Assembly (NCBI GenBank): GCA_026419405.1
Contig: JANZZL010000011.1
Location: 1-55,890, forward strand
DNA from: Paracoccaceae bacterium
GTDB lineage: Bacteria > Pseudomonadota > Alphaproteobacteria > Rhodobacterales > Rhodobacteraceae
Length of the DNA stretch: 55,890 nt
Direction: 5' to 3'
Numbering within the stretch: position 1 is the stretch's first letter; each line of letters begins with the position of its first letter. Made by a program: the position numbers and the translations under genes. Below are positions 48,714 through 55,890 of the stretch, one piece after another. The notes below the pieces were generated by a model. That model made no database searches. It was not told the origin of the DNA and was given only the letters and a program-made list of their open reading frames with translations.

Positions 48714-49853
48714 TCAGGCGCCCCGCGGCAGGGGAAGTTCGCCGCGGTTGTAGGGGCCCCAGTCCTCGATCTCGGGGTAGTAGCGCCGCCGCCATTCCCG
48801 CACGCGCGGGTTCATGCGCCGCCGCCAGAGCGGCGGGATCATCGCCATGAGCGTCATCAGCGGATAGCCGTAGGGGAGGTTCGGCGCCTCGTCCTCGCCG
48901 TAGGTCTGCAGGAGCGGGAAGCGGCGGTCGGGCTTGCAGTGGTGGTCGGAATGGCGCTGGAGGTTGATCAGCAGCCAGTTCGAGGCGCGCTGCGAGGCGT
49001 TCCAGGAGTGCCGCGGCAGGACGCGTTCGTAGCGCCCCTCGCCGAGGTGCTTCCGCGTCAGCCCGTAGTGCTCGATGTAGTTGACGAGCTCGAGCTGCCA
49101 GATCGCCGTGCCCGCCTGCACGAGGAAGAGGGCAAGCCCCTCGGCGCCGCCGAGGAGGAGCGCGAGCGCGATCATCCCGGACTGGAGCACGGCGTAGCGC
49201 CAGAAGGGGTTCGACCGGTGCCAGACGGGCAGCCCCCTGCGGGCGAGCAGCGCCGCCTCGGCCTTCCAGGAGGAGGCCAGGCACTGCCAGAGGACGCGCG
49301 GGTAGAACCGGTGGAACCCCTCGTTGTAGCGCGCCGTCACCGGATCGCGCCGGGTGCCGACCCAGAGGTGGTGGACGCGCAGGTGCTCGGACCGGAAGTG
49401 GGAATAGAGGACCGAGGCGAGCAGCAGGTCGGCAAGCCAGCGCTCCAGCCGGTTCTTCTGGTGCATCAGCTCGTGGGCGTAGTTGATCCCCACGGTGCCC
49501 GAGAGCACGCCGACCCCGAAGAACAGCCCGATCTTCTCGAGCGCGTCGAGATGGTCCGCGCGGGTGGCATACCAGATCGCGCCGAACTGCACGGCGACCT
49601 GCACCGGGAACCAGATCAGCGTGACCAGCCGGTACCAGAAGAGGTCGGCCTCGGGCGTGGCGGGATCGGCGTTCTCGCCGTCGCGGCCGGTGAGCGCGTC
49701 GAGCAGGATGAAGAGGCCCCAGGACGCCAGGGGCACCAGCAGCAGCCAGGCCCCGCCGAGCGCGGCGCCCAGGATCACGACCGGCACGAGGCCGAGCGAG
49801 GCCCAGAAGGGCAGCGCGCGCGTCACCCTGGCCACCTGGGATGCGGGAATCAT
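48714..49853 (-). CDS. alkB: AlkB-type alkane 1-monooxygenase (membrane diiron)
   Basis: 379 residues, family-typical. A membrane diiron hydroxylase that oxidises terminal methyl groups of alkanes, using rubredoxin as electron donor. The histidine boxes specific for AlkB are all present: NYAHELMHQKN, SEHLRVHHLWVGT, the AlkB signature NYIEHYGL, and LQRHSDHHCKP. About six hydrophobic segments lie between them. No rubredoxin or regulator gene is next to it; mutY follows on the same strand 55 bases upstream. An alternative is a related fatty-acid or steroid hydroxylase, but the NYIEHYGL box favours AlkB. Confidence 0.9.
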   Translation of the reverse strand: MIPASQVARVTRALPFWASLGLVPVVILGAALGGAWLLLVPLASWGLFILLDALTGRDGENADPATPEADLFWYRLVTLIWFPVQVAVQFGAIWYATRADHLDALEKIGLFFGVGVLSGTVGINYAHELMHQKNRLERWLADLLLASVLYSHFRSEHLRVHHLWVGTRRDPVTARYNEGFHRFYPRVLWQCLASSWKAEAALLARRGLPVWHRSNPFWRYAVLQSGMIALALLLGGAEGLALFLVQAGTAIWQLELVNYIEHYGLTRKHLGEGRYERVLPRHSWNASQRASNWLLINLQRHSDHHCKPDRRFPLLQTYGEDEAPNLPYGYPLMTLMAMIPPLWRRRMNPRVREWRRRYYPEIEDWGPYNRGELPLPRGA

Positions 49854-49907
49854 CGCCTCACGTCGTCCGGTCTGCCATCTGAACGATACGGTATGGCCGG
49901 CCCCCGC

Positions 49908-50957
49908 TCAATCGCCGAGCGCGCCGCGGGCGAGGTCGAAGGCCTTGCGCATGACCGTGGGCAGGTCGGCGGGGCGGAAGCGCCCGGGGCCGAGGAAGGC
50001 GCCGCGGCGCGGCTCGGCCTTTGGCCCGACCTCGGCGACGTGCAGCGTGAGACGCAGGTGGAAATGGGTGAAGGTGTGGCGCACCTCGGCGGGCAGGCTG
50101 CGCCAGTCGGCGGCGAGCGGCGGGTCTGGTTCGGGCGCTTCGGACCAGTCCGACCCCGGCCAGCCCAGCATGCCCCCGAGCAGGCCGCGCGCCGGGCGCC
50201 GCTCCAGAAGCCAGGCTCCGTCGCTGCGCCGCGCGAGGTAGGCATGGCCGCGGCGCAGCGGCTTTGCGGGTTTCGGCGCCCGGCGCGGCAGCGCCTCGGC
50301 GATCCCGAGCGCGCGCGCCCGGCAGGGTTCGCGCCAGGGGCAGAGGCCGCAGGCGGGCCTGCGCGGGGTGCAGACCGTGGCGCCGAGGTCCATCAGCGCC
50401 TGCGCATGGTCGCCGGGCCGCGCGCGCGGGGTGAGCCGGGCGGCCAGCGCGGCGAGCTCGGCCTTGGCCGCGGGCAGCGGCGTCTCCACCGCGTGCAGGC
50501 GTGCCATGACGCGCTCGACGTTGCCATCCACCACTGTGGCCGGTCGGTCGAAGGCGATGGCCGCGACGGCGGCGGCGGTGTAGGGCCCGATCCCCGGCAG
50601 CGCGCGCAGCCCCTCCTCGCTGTCGGGAAAGCCGCCGGATGCGGCCACGGCGCGGGCACAGGCCAGCAGGTTGCGCGCACGGGCGTAGTAGCCGAGCCCC
50701 GCCCAGGCGGCCATCACCTCGGCGTCCTCGGCCGCCGCCAGCGCCTCGACCGTGGGCCATCGCTCGGTGAAGCGCCGGAAGTGGCCCCGCACCGCCGCGA
50801 CGGTGGTCTGCTGGAGCATCACCTCGGAAAGCCAGACGGCATAGGGGTCGGGCCGGCGGCCGGCGGCGCGCTCGGCCGGGCCGACGCGCCAGGGCATCGA
50901 CCGCGCGTGCCGGTCGTACCAGGCGAGCAGCGCCGCAGCCATCTCGCGCTCACGCAT
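49908..50957 (-). CDS. mutY: A/G-specific adenine glycosylase
   Basis: 349 residues. Removes adenine mispaired with 8-oxoguanine. The helix-hairpin-helix GLRALPGIGPYTAAAVAAIAFDRP with the catalytic Asp in VVDGNVERVMAR, the C-X6-C-X2-C-X5-C iron-sulphur cluster (CTPRRPACGLCPWREPC), and a C-terminal NUDIX-like domain (about 230-340) are visible. It is divergent from the dciA-like gene, a pairing common in the order. Confidence 0.96.
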   Translation of the reverse strand: MREREMAAALLAWYDRHARSMPWRVGPAERAAGRRPDPYAVWLSEVMLQQTTVAAVRGHFRRFTERWPTVEALAAAEDAEVMAAWAGLGYYARARNLLACARAVAASGGFPDSEEGLRALPGIGPYTAAAVAAIAFDRPATVVDGNVERVMARLHAVETPLPAAKAELAALAARLTPRARPGDHAQALMDLGATVCTPRRPACGLCPWREPCRARALGIAEALPRRAPKPAKPLRRGHAYLARRSDGAWLLERRPARGLLGGMLGWPGSDWSEAPEPDPPLAADWRSLPAEVRHTFTHFHLRLTLHVAEVGPKAEPRRGAFLGPGRFRPADLPTVMRKAFDLARGALGD

Positions 50958-51039
50958 TCTTCAGGCCTCCCGCCGCCGATTCGGCTTTCTCGGCGCGCAC
51001 CTTGCGCTTAGATAGGGCTCGGCCCAGCACAGGACAGCG

Positions 51040-51582
51040 ATGCCCGCCGCCGGAACCGAACCCGCCTCCGAACGCCGCAGCCGCGGGTTCGAACGCGCCG
51101 CGAGCCTCGTGGCGCGGGAAGTCCGCGCCGCGGGCGAGGGCCGGGGCTTCGCCGTCTCGCGGCTGCTCACCCACTGGGACGAGGTCGTGGGGCCCGAGAT
51201 CGCCGCACTCGCCCGCCCGGTCAAGGTCACCTACGGCCCGCGGCGGCGCGAGCCCGCCGCTGCCGGAGAGGACTCGGGGGGCTTTGGCGCCACGCTGACG
51301 CTGCTTGCCGCGGGCGCCGCCGCGCCGCTCGTCCAGATGCGCCTGCCCGAGATCCTCGCGAGGGTCAATGCCTGCTACGGCTATGCCGCGATCAGCCATG
51401 TCCGGGTGACGCAGACCTCGGCCGAAGGCTTCGCCGAGGCGCCGGCCCGCTACGTTCCGCCCGCCGCGTCGGCGCCGCCCGAGGTCGCGGCGAAGGCCGA
51501 GGCGGTGGCCGCCGGTGTCGCCGACCCCGCCCTGCGCGACGCCCTCGCGCAGCTTGCCCGAAACGTCCTGTCGAGATCCTGA
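51040..51582 (+). CDS. DciA-like (DUF721) protein
   Basis: 180 residues. The DUF721/DciA core is in the first half: FAVSRLLTHWDEVVGPEIAALARPVKVTYG, then ATLTLLAAGAAAPLVQMRLPEILARVNACYGYAAISHVRV. DciA is the ancestral bacterial helicase loader, so it may deliver DnaB at replication origins. The C-terminal half is Ala/Pro-rich. The dsbA-like gene follows 13 bases later, so they are probably co-transcribed. Confidence 0.82.
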   Translation: MPAAGTEPASERRSRGFERAASLVAREVRAAGEGRGFAVSRLLTHWDEVVGPEIAALARPVKVTYGPRRREPAAAGEDSGGFGATLTLLAAGAAAPLVQMRLPEILARVNACYGYAAISHVRVTQTSAEGFAEAPARYVPPAASAPPEVAAKAEAVAAGVADPALRDALAQLARNVLSRS

Positions 51583-51595
51583 GAAAGAGGCAGAG

Positions 51596-52237
51596 ATGCA
51601 GAGAAGAACCTTGCTTGCCGGTCTGATGCTCACCGCTGCGGCCGGCGCGATCCTGGCGGCCCTGCCCGGCGCGCGGCTGCCCTTCGCGGCCGAGGCGCAG
51701 GAGGGCCCGGCGATCGAGGACATCGTGCTGGGCAGCGCCGATGCCCCCGTCGAGGTGATCGAGTATGCCTCGTTCACCTGCCCGCACTGCGCCAACTTCC
51801 ACAAGAACGTCTTCCCGCGTCTCAAGGCCGACTACATCGACACCGGCAAGGTGCGCTTCGTCTACCGCGAGGTCTACTTCGATCGCTTCGGCCTCTGGGC
51901 CGCGATGGTGGCGCGCTGCGGCGGCACGGGCGAGCGCTACTTCGCCATCGCCGAGATGATCTACGACCGCCAGCAGCAGTGGACCGCCGGGGGCGACCCG
52001 GCTGCCATCGCCGCCAACCTGCGCACCATCGGCAAGGTCGCCGGCCTGACCGAGGACCGCCTCGAGGCCTGCCTGACCGATGGCGCGACCGCCCAGGCCA
52101 TGGTGCAGACGTGGGAGCAGCACCGCGAGCGCGACGGCATCGACTCCACGCCCTCGTTCGTGATCGACGGCCAGAAGCATTCCAACATGCCCTGGGAGGA
52201 GTTCAAGCGGATCCTCGACGAGCGGCTCCAGGGCTGA
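51596..52237 (+). CDS. DsbA-family periplasmic thiol-disulphide oxidoreductase
   Basis: 213 residues. Signal peptide MQRRTLLAGLMLTAAAGAILAAL, possibly Tat-type or uncleaved. The thioredoxin-fold domain carries the active site TCPHCANFHKNVFP (CPHC, as in DsbA) at about residue 60. The cis-Pro loop is DSTPSFVIDG, and the helical insertion lies between. It resembles the DsbA/DsbG-like group with a 'Thioredoxin_4' layout. Expected to introduce disulphides in exported proteins; no dedicated partner is adjacent. Confidence 0.9.
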   Translation: MQRRTLLAGLMLTAAAGAILAALPGARLPFAAEAQEGPAIEDIVLGSADAPVEVIEYASFTCPHCANFHKNVFPRLKADYIDTGKVRFVYREVYFDRFGLWAAMVARCGGTGERYFAIAEMIYDRQQQWTAGGDPAAIAANLRTIGKVAGLTEDRLEACLTDGATAQAMVQTWEQHRERDGIDSTPSFVIDGQKHSNMPWEEFKRILDERLQG

Positions 52238-52256
52238 ACCGCGCGGCCGGGGCGCC

Positions 52257-53252
52257 TCAGCCGGCCGGCAGCAGCCGGTCGAGCGCGGCATCGAGCACGC
52301 TCCAGTCGGCGACGGCGAGCCGGACCGGAAAGACCAGCAGCTTCGCCCGCGCCGCAGGGGGCAGCCGCACCGCGTCCTTCTCGGTGGTGACGAGCTGGGC
52401 CCCCGCGGCGCGCGCCTCGGCCTCCAGCCGGGCGAAGAGCGCCTCGCCGATCGGCTGGTGGTCGTCGAGCGCGACCGCCCCGGCCATCTCTGCGCCGGCG
52501 GCGCGCAGGCTGGCGAAGAACTTCTCCGGCCGCCCGATCCCGGCGAAGGCGAAGGCGCGGAGTCCCCGCCAGTCCATGCCGGTCGCGAGCGGCTCGAGGC
52601 GCCCCTCGGCCACCGGCAGGCGGAGCGCGCGCCCCCAGGCGGCGCGGAAGGCCGCCCGTTCCTGCGGCTCGCCGATCGCCAGCAGCGCGTCGGCCCGCGC
52701 CAGGCCCGCCGCGACCGGTTCGCGCAGCGGGCCCGCGGGGATCACCCGGCCGTTGCCGAAGCCGACGGCGGCATCGACGACGAGAAGCGAGAGGTCCTTC
52801 GCCGGCGCGGGGTTCTGATGGCCGTCGTCGAGGATCACCGCCTGCGCGCCGGCCGCGGCCGCGGCCGCGGCCCCGGCGTGGCGGTCGCGCGCCACCCACA
52901 CCGGCAGGAAGGCGGCGAGCAGCAGGGGCTCGTCGCCCACCTCTCCGGCGCGGTGGCGCGCGGGGTCCACCCGGACCGGCCCGCTCAGGCGGCCGCCGTA
53001 GCCGCGCGACACCGCATGGGCGGCGATGCCGCGCCGGGCCAGGCGCTCGGCAAGCGCGATCACCGTCGGGGTCTTGCCGGTGCCGCCGGCGTTGAGGTTG
53101 CCCACGCAGATCACCGGCACGCCGGCGCGCGCGCCGGGCCGTGCCACGCGCCGCGCCGTCGCGGCGGCGTAGAGCGCGGCGAGCGGCGCCAGCGCCCGCG
53201 CCTGCCAGGCGGGGCGGTCGGGCGGCGTGAACCAGAAGGCGGGCGGGCGCAT
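52257..53252 (-). CDS. lpxK: Tetraacyldisaccharide 4'-kinase
   Basis: 331 residues. Phosphorylates the lipid A precursor at the inner membrane. N-terminal [35 protein letters not shown], the P-loop [22 protein letters not shown], and the conserved [11 protein letters not shown] and ILDDGHQNP (catalytic Asp) and TTEKDAVRL are present. The start overlaps the waaA stop by one base (TGATG), the usual waaA-lpxK pair. Confidence 0.95.
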   Translation of the reverse strand: MRPPAFWFTPPDRPAWQARALAPLAALYAAATARRVARPGARAGVPVICVGNLNAGGTGKTPTVIALAERLARRGIAAHAVSRGYGGRLSGPVRVDPARHRAGEVGDEPLLLAAFLPVWVARDRHAGAAAAAAAGAQAVILDDGHQNPAPAKDLSLLVVDAAVGFGNGRVIPAGPLREPVAAGLARADALLAIGEPQERAAFRAAWGRALRLPVAEGRLEPLATGMDWRGLRAFAFAGIGRPEKFFASLRAAGAEMAGAVALDDHQPIGEALFARLEAEARAAGAQLVTTEKDAVRLPPAARAKLLVFPVRLAVADWSVLDAALDRLLPAG

Positions 53253-54547
53253 CAGGGGGCCGCGCCGCGCGCCCGGCGGAGCGCTCCGGCGACCAGCGCA
53301 AGCACCCGCTCGTTCATGTCGGCGCCGCCGGTCGAGACGCGCCACGCCGCATGCGCCAGCGCCGCCGCCCGGTCGGGCGAGAGCAGCTCGGAGAGCGCCT
53401 CGCCCAGGGTGCCGGGCCCGGCCACGACGCGCGCGCCCCCGGCCTCGGCGAAGCGCGCGTAGAGCGCGGCATGCGCCCCGGTGGCGGGCCCGTGCAGGAT
53501 CGCCGAGCCGAGCGCCGCGGGTTCGAGCGGTGAGCGCGTGCCGCCCTCCGGGCCCGGCACCAGCGTGCCGCCCATGTAGGTCACCGGCGCCAGCCGGTAC
53601 CACAGGCCCAGGTCGCCCTCGCCGTCGGCGACGAGGATCTCGGTCGCCGCGTCCGGCTCGCCATCGGCCGAGCGCAGCGCCACGGCGAAGCCGAAGTTGG
53701 CCAGCGCCGCGGCCAGCGTGGCGCCGCGGGCCGGATCGGCCGGCACCAGGATCAGCATCAGCCGGTGCGCCAGCCGCGCGGCGTTGCGGTGCGCGGTGAT
53801 CACCGTGCCCTCCTCGGTCTCGGGCACGCCGACAGCGAGCCAGACCGGACGGCCCTTGAGGATCGCGGCGAGCGCATCGCGCTCCTGCAGGTTGCAGGGC
53901 GGGATCGGCGCCTCCTCCTCGAGCGGCCCGGCGACCTCGACCGCGCCTTCGGCCGCTCCGGCCTCGACGAGCTCGGCCGCGGCCCTGTCGTCGGTGGCGA
54001 GCACATGCCCGAAGCGGCGCAGCGCGGTCGCGTTCAGCCGGGCGAGCCGGCGCCAGCCGCGGTCCGGCGCCGGGGCGGCGGCGGCGTCGATCAGGCAGAG
54101 CGGAACGCCCCGCCGCGCCGCCTCGTCGATCAGCGCCGGCCGCAGCGCCGTTCCCGCCCAGATGCCGATGTCGGGCCGCCAGTGGTCGAGGAAGGCCGCG
54201 ACCGGCCGGGCCGCGTCGTCGGGCACGAACTGGTGCAGCCACCGCCCGCCGGGCCCGGGCTCGCGGGTCGGCGGCGCATCGGTGGTGACGAGCACCGAGG
54301 CCTCCTCGTGCGCCTCGCCGATCCGGCGGGCCATCTCGGTCAGCGCCCCCTCCTGCGCCGGGCCCGAGGCGTGCAGCCAGACGAGCGGCCCCTCCGGCCG
54401 GCGCAGGGTCGGCTGCCCCATCCGCTCGGGCAGGCGCGCCGCCTCGGCGCCGCCGTGCGCGATCTCGCCCGCGATGCGACGGCGCGCGCCGACGCTGCCG
54501 AGCGAACGCAGCGAGAGGTAGGCGAGCAGGCCGGGCGGGCGGATCAT
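53252..54547 (-). CDS. waaA: 3-deoxy-D-manno-octulosonic acid transferase
   Basis: 431 residues from the ATG at 54547. Transfers Kdo to lipid A. The N-terminal glycosyltransferase domain has [23 protein letters not shown] (the family usually reads 'wvHa.SvGE', so the second half is variant), then [16 protein letters not shown]. The C-terminal domain contains [25 protein letters not shown], close to the usual 'GGS..p.GGhn.lEpA'. GPAQEG in place of the catalytic Gly-Glu motif region deserves comparison with homologues. Coupled to lpxK. Confidence 0.88.
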   Translation of the reverse strand: MIRPPGLLAYLSLRSLGSVGARRRIAGEIAHGGAEAARLPERMGQPTLRRPEGPLVWLHASGPAQEGALTEMARRIGEAHEEASVLVTTDAPPTREPGPGGRWLHQFVPDDAARPVAAFLDHWRPDIGIWAGTALRPALIDEAARRGVPLCLIDAAAAPAPDRGWRRLARLNATALRRFGHVLATDDRAAAELVEAGAAEGAVEVAGPLEEEAPIPPCNLQERDALAAILKGRPVWLAVGVPETEEGTVITAHRNAARLAHRLMLILVPADPARGATLAAALANFGFAVALRSADGEPDAATEILVADGEGDLGLWYRLAPVTYMGGTLVPGPEGGTRSPLEPAALGSAILHGPATGAHAALYARFAEAGGARVVAGPGTLGEALSELLSPDRAAALAHAAWRVSTGGADMNERVLALVAGALRRARGAAP

Positions 54548-54566
54548 CCTCGGACGGCCCGGCCGC

Positions 54567-54812
54567 TCAGGGCCCCAGTTCCTCGGTCGCGCCGGCGGGC
54601 GAGGCCTCGTCGCGCAGCCGGTGCAGATGGGCGATGAAGTAGCGCATGTGCGCGTCGTCCACCGTCCGCTGCGCCTCGGCCTTCCAGGCGGCATAGGCGG
54701 ACTCGTAGTCGGGGAAGATGCCGACGATGTGGATGTCGTTGACGTTCCTGAAGATGGTCTTGCTCGGGTCGACCAGCTCGCCGCCGAAGACGAGGTGCAG
54801 GCGCTGGGTCAT
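54567..54812 (-). CDS. DUF4170-family small protein
   Basis: 81 residues. The family pattern RLHLVFGGELVDPSKTIFRNVNDIHIVGIFPDYESAYAAWKAEAQRTVDDAHMRYFIAHLHRL is complete. DUF4170 genes regularly precede waaA in alphaproteobacteria; here 19 bases separate them. GGAACGCGAG lies before the ATG. Function unknown. Confidence 0.88.
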   Translation of the reverse strand: MTQRLHLVFGGELVDPSKTIFRNVNDIHIVGIFPDYESAYAAWKAEAQRTVDDAHMRYFIAHLHRLRDEASPAGATEELGP

Positions 54813-54883
54813 CTCGCGTTCCTTTGCCGTTCCGGGAGGTCGCGCGGCACCCTACGCCTCGCCGCGCGCCGGTCAAGCGCCGC

Positions 54884-55531
54884 TCAGAACGGGCAGGGCG
54901 CGCGGAAGGTCATGCCGCGGCCCCCGTCGGGGTGGCGCAGCCGCAGGCTCTCGGAATGCAGCATCAGGCGCGGGTGGTCCCGCGCCGGCCCCTGGGCATA
55001 GAGCGCGTCGCCCAGGATCGGGTGCCCGAGCGCCAGCATGTGGACGCGGAGCTGGTGGCTGCGTCCGGTCTGCGGCTCGAGCCGGAGCCGGGTGGTGCCG
55101 TCCGCCTCGCGCCGGAGCACGCGCCAGTCGGTCCGGGCCGGGCGGCCGTGCTCGAAATCCACCTTCTGCCGCGGGCGGTTCGGCCAGTCGACGGCGAGCG
55201 GCAGGTCGATCGTGCCCGCGTCCTCGGCGGGATGGCCGGCGACGCGGGCGAGGTAGGTCTTGCGCACGTGCCGCCGCTCGAACTGCAGGCCGAGGTGGCG
55301 CTGGGCCTGCGGCGTCAGCGCGAAGACGATCACGCCCGAGGTGTCGCGGTCGAGCCGGTGGACGAGGAGCGCCTCGGGGAAGGCCGCCTGCACCCGCGCG
55401 AGCAGGCAGTCGGCGAGGTGTTCGCCCCTGCCGGGCACCGAGAGCAGCCCCGCCGGCTTGTTCACGACGAGAAGCGCGTGGTCGCGGTGGATCACCTCGG
55501 GCGGGCCTTCGGGTGGGGCGTAGCTGTCCAT
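54884..55531 (-). CDS. RluA-family RNA pseudouridine synthase
   Basis: 215 residues. The catalytic Asp is in LVHRLDRDTSGVIVFALT, preceded by LVVNKPAGLLSVPG and followed by KTYLARVAGHP and the C-terminal GRSHQLRVHMLALGHPILGDALY. There is no S4 domain at the N-terminus, so it is of the short RluA type acting on rRNA and/or tRNA; the exact target uridine cannot be read from the sequence. Confidence 0.92.
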   Translation of the reverse strand: MDSYAPPEGPPEVIHRDHALLVVNKPAGLLSVPGRGEHLADCLLARVQAAFPEALLVHRLDRDTSGVIVFALTPQAQRHLGLQFERRHVRKTYLARVAGHPAEDAGTIDLPLAVDWPNRPRQKVDFEHGRPARTDWRVLRREADGTTRLRLEPQTGRSHQLRVHMLALGHPILGDALYAQGPARDHPRLMLHSESLRLRHPDGGRGMTFRAPCPF

Positions 55532-55586
55532 CGGCGCGGGGATAGCGCGCCGGCGCGCGCGGTCAAGTCGGGGCGAGGGGGCGGGG

Positions 55587-55643
55587 CGAGGGGGCTGTCT
55601 GCCCCCTCGCGCTCCCCCGAGAGTATTTGCGACAGGATGAAGG
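55587..55643 (+). repeat. Dispersed hairpin-tail repeat, copy E
   Basis: The stem CGAGGGGGC/GCCCCCTCG (55587-55595 with 55601-55609, loop TGTCT) is followed by GCTCCCCCGA and GAGTATTTGCGACAGGATGA. It lies between the rluA-type gene and the GFA-domain gene, next to the stop of the latter. Same tail as copy A, same loop as copy D. Confidence 0.85.
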
Positions 55644-55649
55644 GCAGGC

Positions 55650-55890
55650 TCATGCCGCGCCCGCGACCTGCGGCAGGCCGTCGTCGAGCCGGTAGTAGTC
55701 GCCCCGGTCGGCGGTGAAGATGTGCCGGACGAGGCGCCCGCCCGTCGGCCCGGCGATCGCCCCGGCCTCGACCGAGAAGGCGCCGTCGGCGGCGCGGAAC
55801 CACAGCGAGGCGCCGCAGCGCGCGCAGAATCCGCGCCGGCTGCCGCCCGGCGTGGCGAAGATGGCGAGGGCCTCCCGCGCGAGCCAGGAG
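55650..55890 (-). CDS. GFA/CENP-V-domain protein (partial, C-terminal part)
   Basis: The frame is open from the window edge to the TGA at 55652-55650, so the N-terminus is missing. The readable C-terminal ~79 residues include IFATPGGSRRGFCARCGASLWFRAADG, a CxxC zinc-binding unit typical of the GFA (glutathione-dependent formaldehyde-activating enzyme-like) family, and VRHIFTADRGDYYRLDDGLPQVAGAA at the end. Family members carry more cysteines upstream, beyond the edge. The specific substrate is unknown; many GFA proteins do not act on formaldehyde. Confidence 0.8.
   Translation of the reverse strand, partial: SWLAREALAIFATPGGSRRGFCARCGASLWFRAADGAFSVEAGAIAGPTGGRLVRHIFTADRGDYYRLDDGLPQVAGAA

Noticed and set aside
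52860-52875. GC-alternating run in lpxK (GCCGCGGCCGCGGCC) as a recombination or restriction feature
   Set aside because: It encodes the AAAAAAA stretch of LpxK in frame; low-complexity coding DNA explains it fully.

Overview
The window is one contiguous, very GC-rich stretch from a purple, bacteriochlorophyll a-producing alphaproteobacterium, most likely of the Rhodobacterales (Rhodobacter/Roseobacter-type). The evidence is the gene order bchFNBHLM-lhaA-puhABC, a PpsR/AerR regulator pair, a spheroidene monooxygenase gene (crtA), and housekeeping neighbourhoods typical of that order (rpsA-ihfB-lapA-trpF-trpB; rpoZ-rsh-pdxJ-acpS-lepB-rnc-era). No rRNA, tRNA, CRISPR array, transposase or phage gene was found.

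Layout. 1-4920: accessory secreted or surface functions. These are the N-terminal part of a large repeat-rich adhesin (cut by the window edge), a proline-rich exported protein, a membrane-tethered LuxR-type regulator, and three small exported proteins with Asp-rich or Arg-Gly-rich tails. 5013-9593 (minus strand): trpB, trpF, lapA, ihfB, rpsA. 9815-36010: photosynthesis gene cluster. ppsR and aerR read left. bchF-N-B-H-L-M-lhaA-puhA-B-C-orf98-acsF-puhE-hemA-cycA read right in a nearly gapless, translationally coupled run. crtA-bchI-D-O read left, and crtI-crtB-tspO read right from a divergent control region. 36015-38934 (minus): DUF2794, rnhA, DUF3429, ispH, NYN-domain protein. 39250-48586 (mostly plus): rpoZ, rsh, DUF2062, pdxJ, acpS, a membrane protein, lepB, rnc, era, DUF1491, with two minus-strand genes interrupting the order. 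48714-55890: alkB-type monooxygenase, mutY, dciA-like, dsbA-like, lpxK, waaA, DUF4170, rluA-type, and a GFA-domain gene cut by the edge.

How the genes work together. The cluster supplies 5-aminolevulinate (hemA), Mg chelation (bchH/I/D), aerobic ring E closure (acsF), Mg-protoporphyrin methylation (bchM), dark protochlorophyllide reduction (bchL/N/B), 3-vinyl hydration (bchF), early and late carotenoid steps (crtB, crtI, crtA), reaction-centre H subunit and assembly factors (puhA-C, puhE, lhaA), and cytochrome c2 (cycA). Four perfect TGT-N12-ACA palindromes, two before bchF/aerR and two between crtA and crtI, mark PpsR (CrtJ) control. The puf genes, bchCXYZ, bchG/P/J and crtC/D/E/F are absent. 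Both borders of the cluster here are ordinary housekeeping genes, so the rest of the pathway must lie elsewhere in the genome.

The most unusual structures are a dispersed hairpin-plus-tail intergenic repeat (five copies, three of them inside the photosynthesis operon, two of these placed so that they appear to supply ribosome-binding sites), the cluster of PepSY-like proteins with poly-Asp tails sharing a C-terminal motif, and twin palindromes built on a GGTTTA half-site downstream of trpB.
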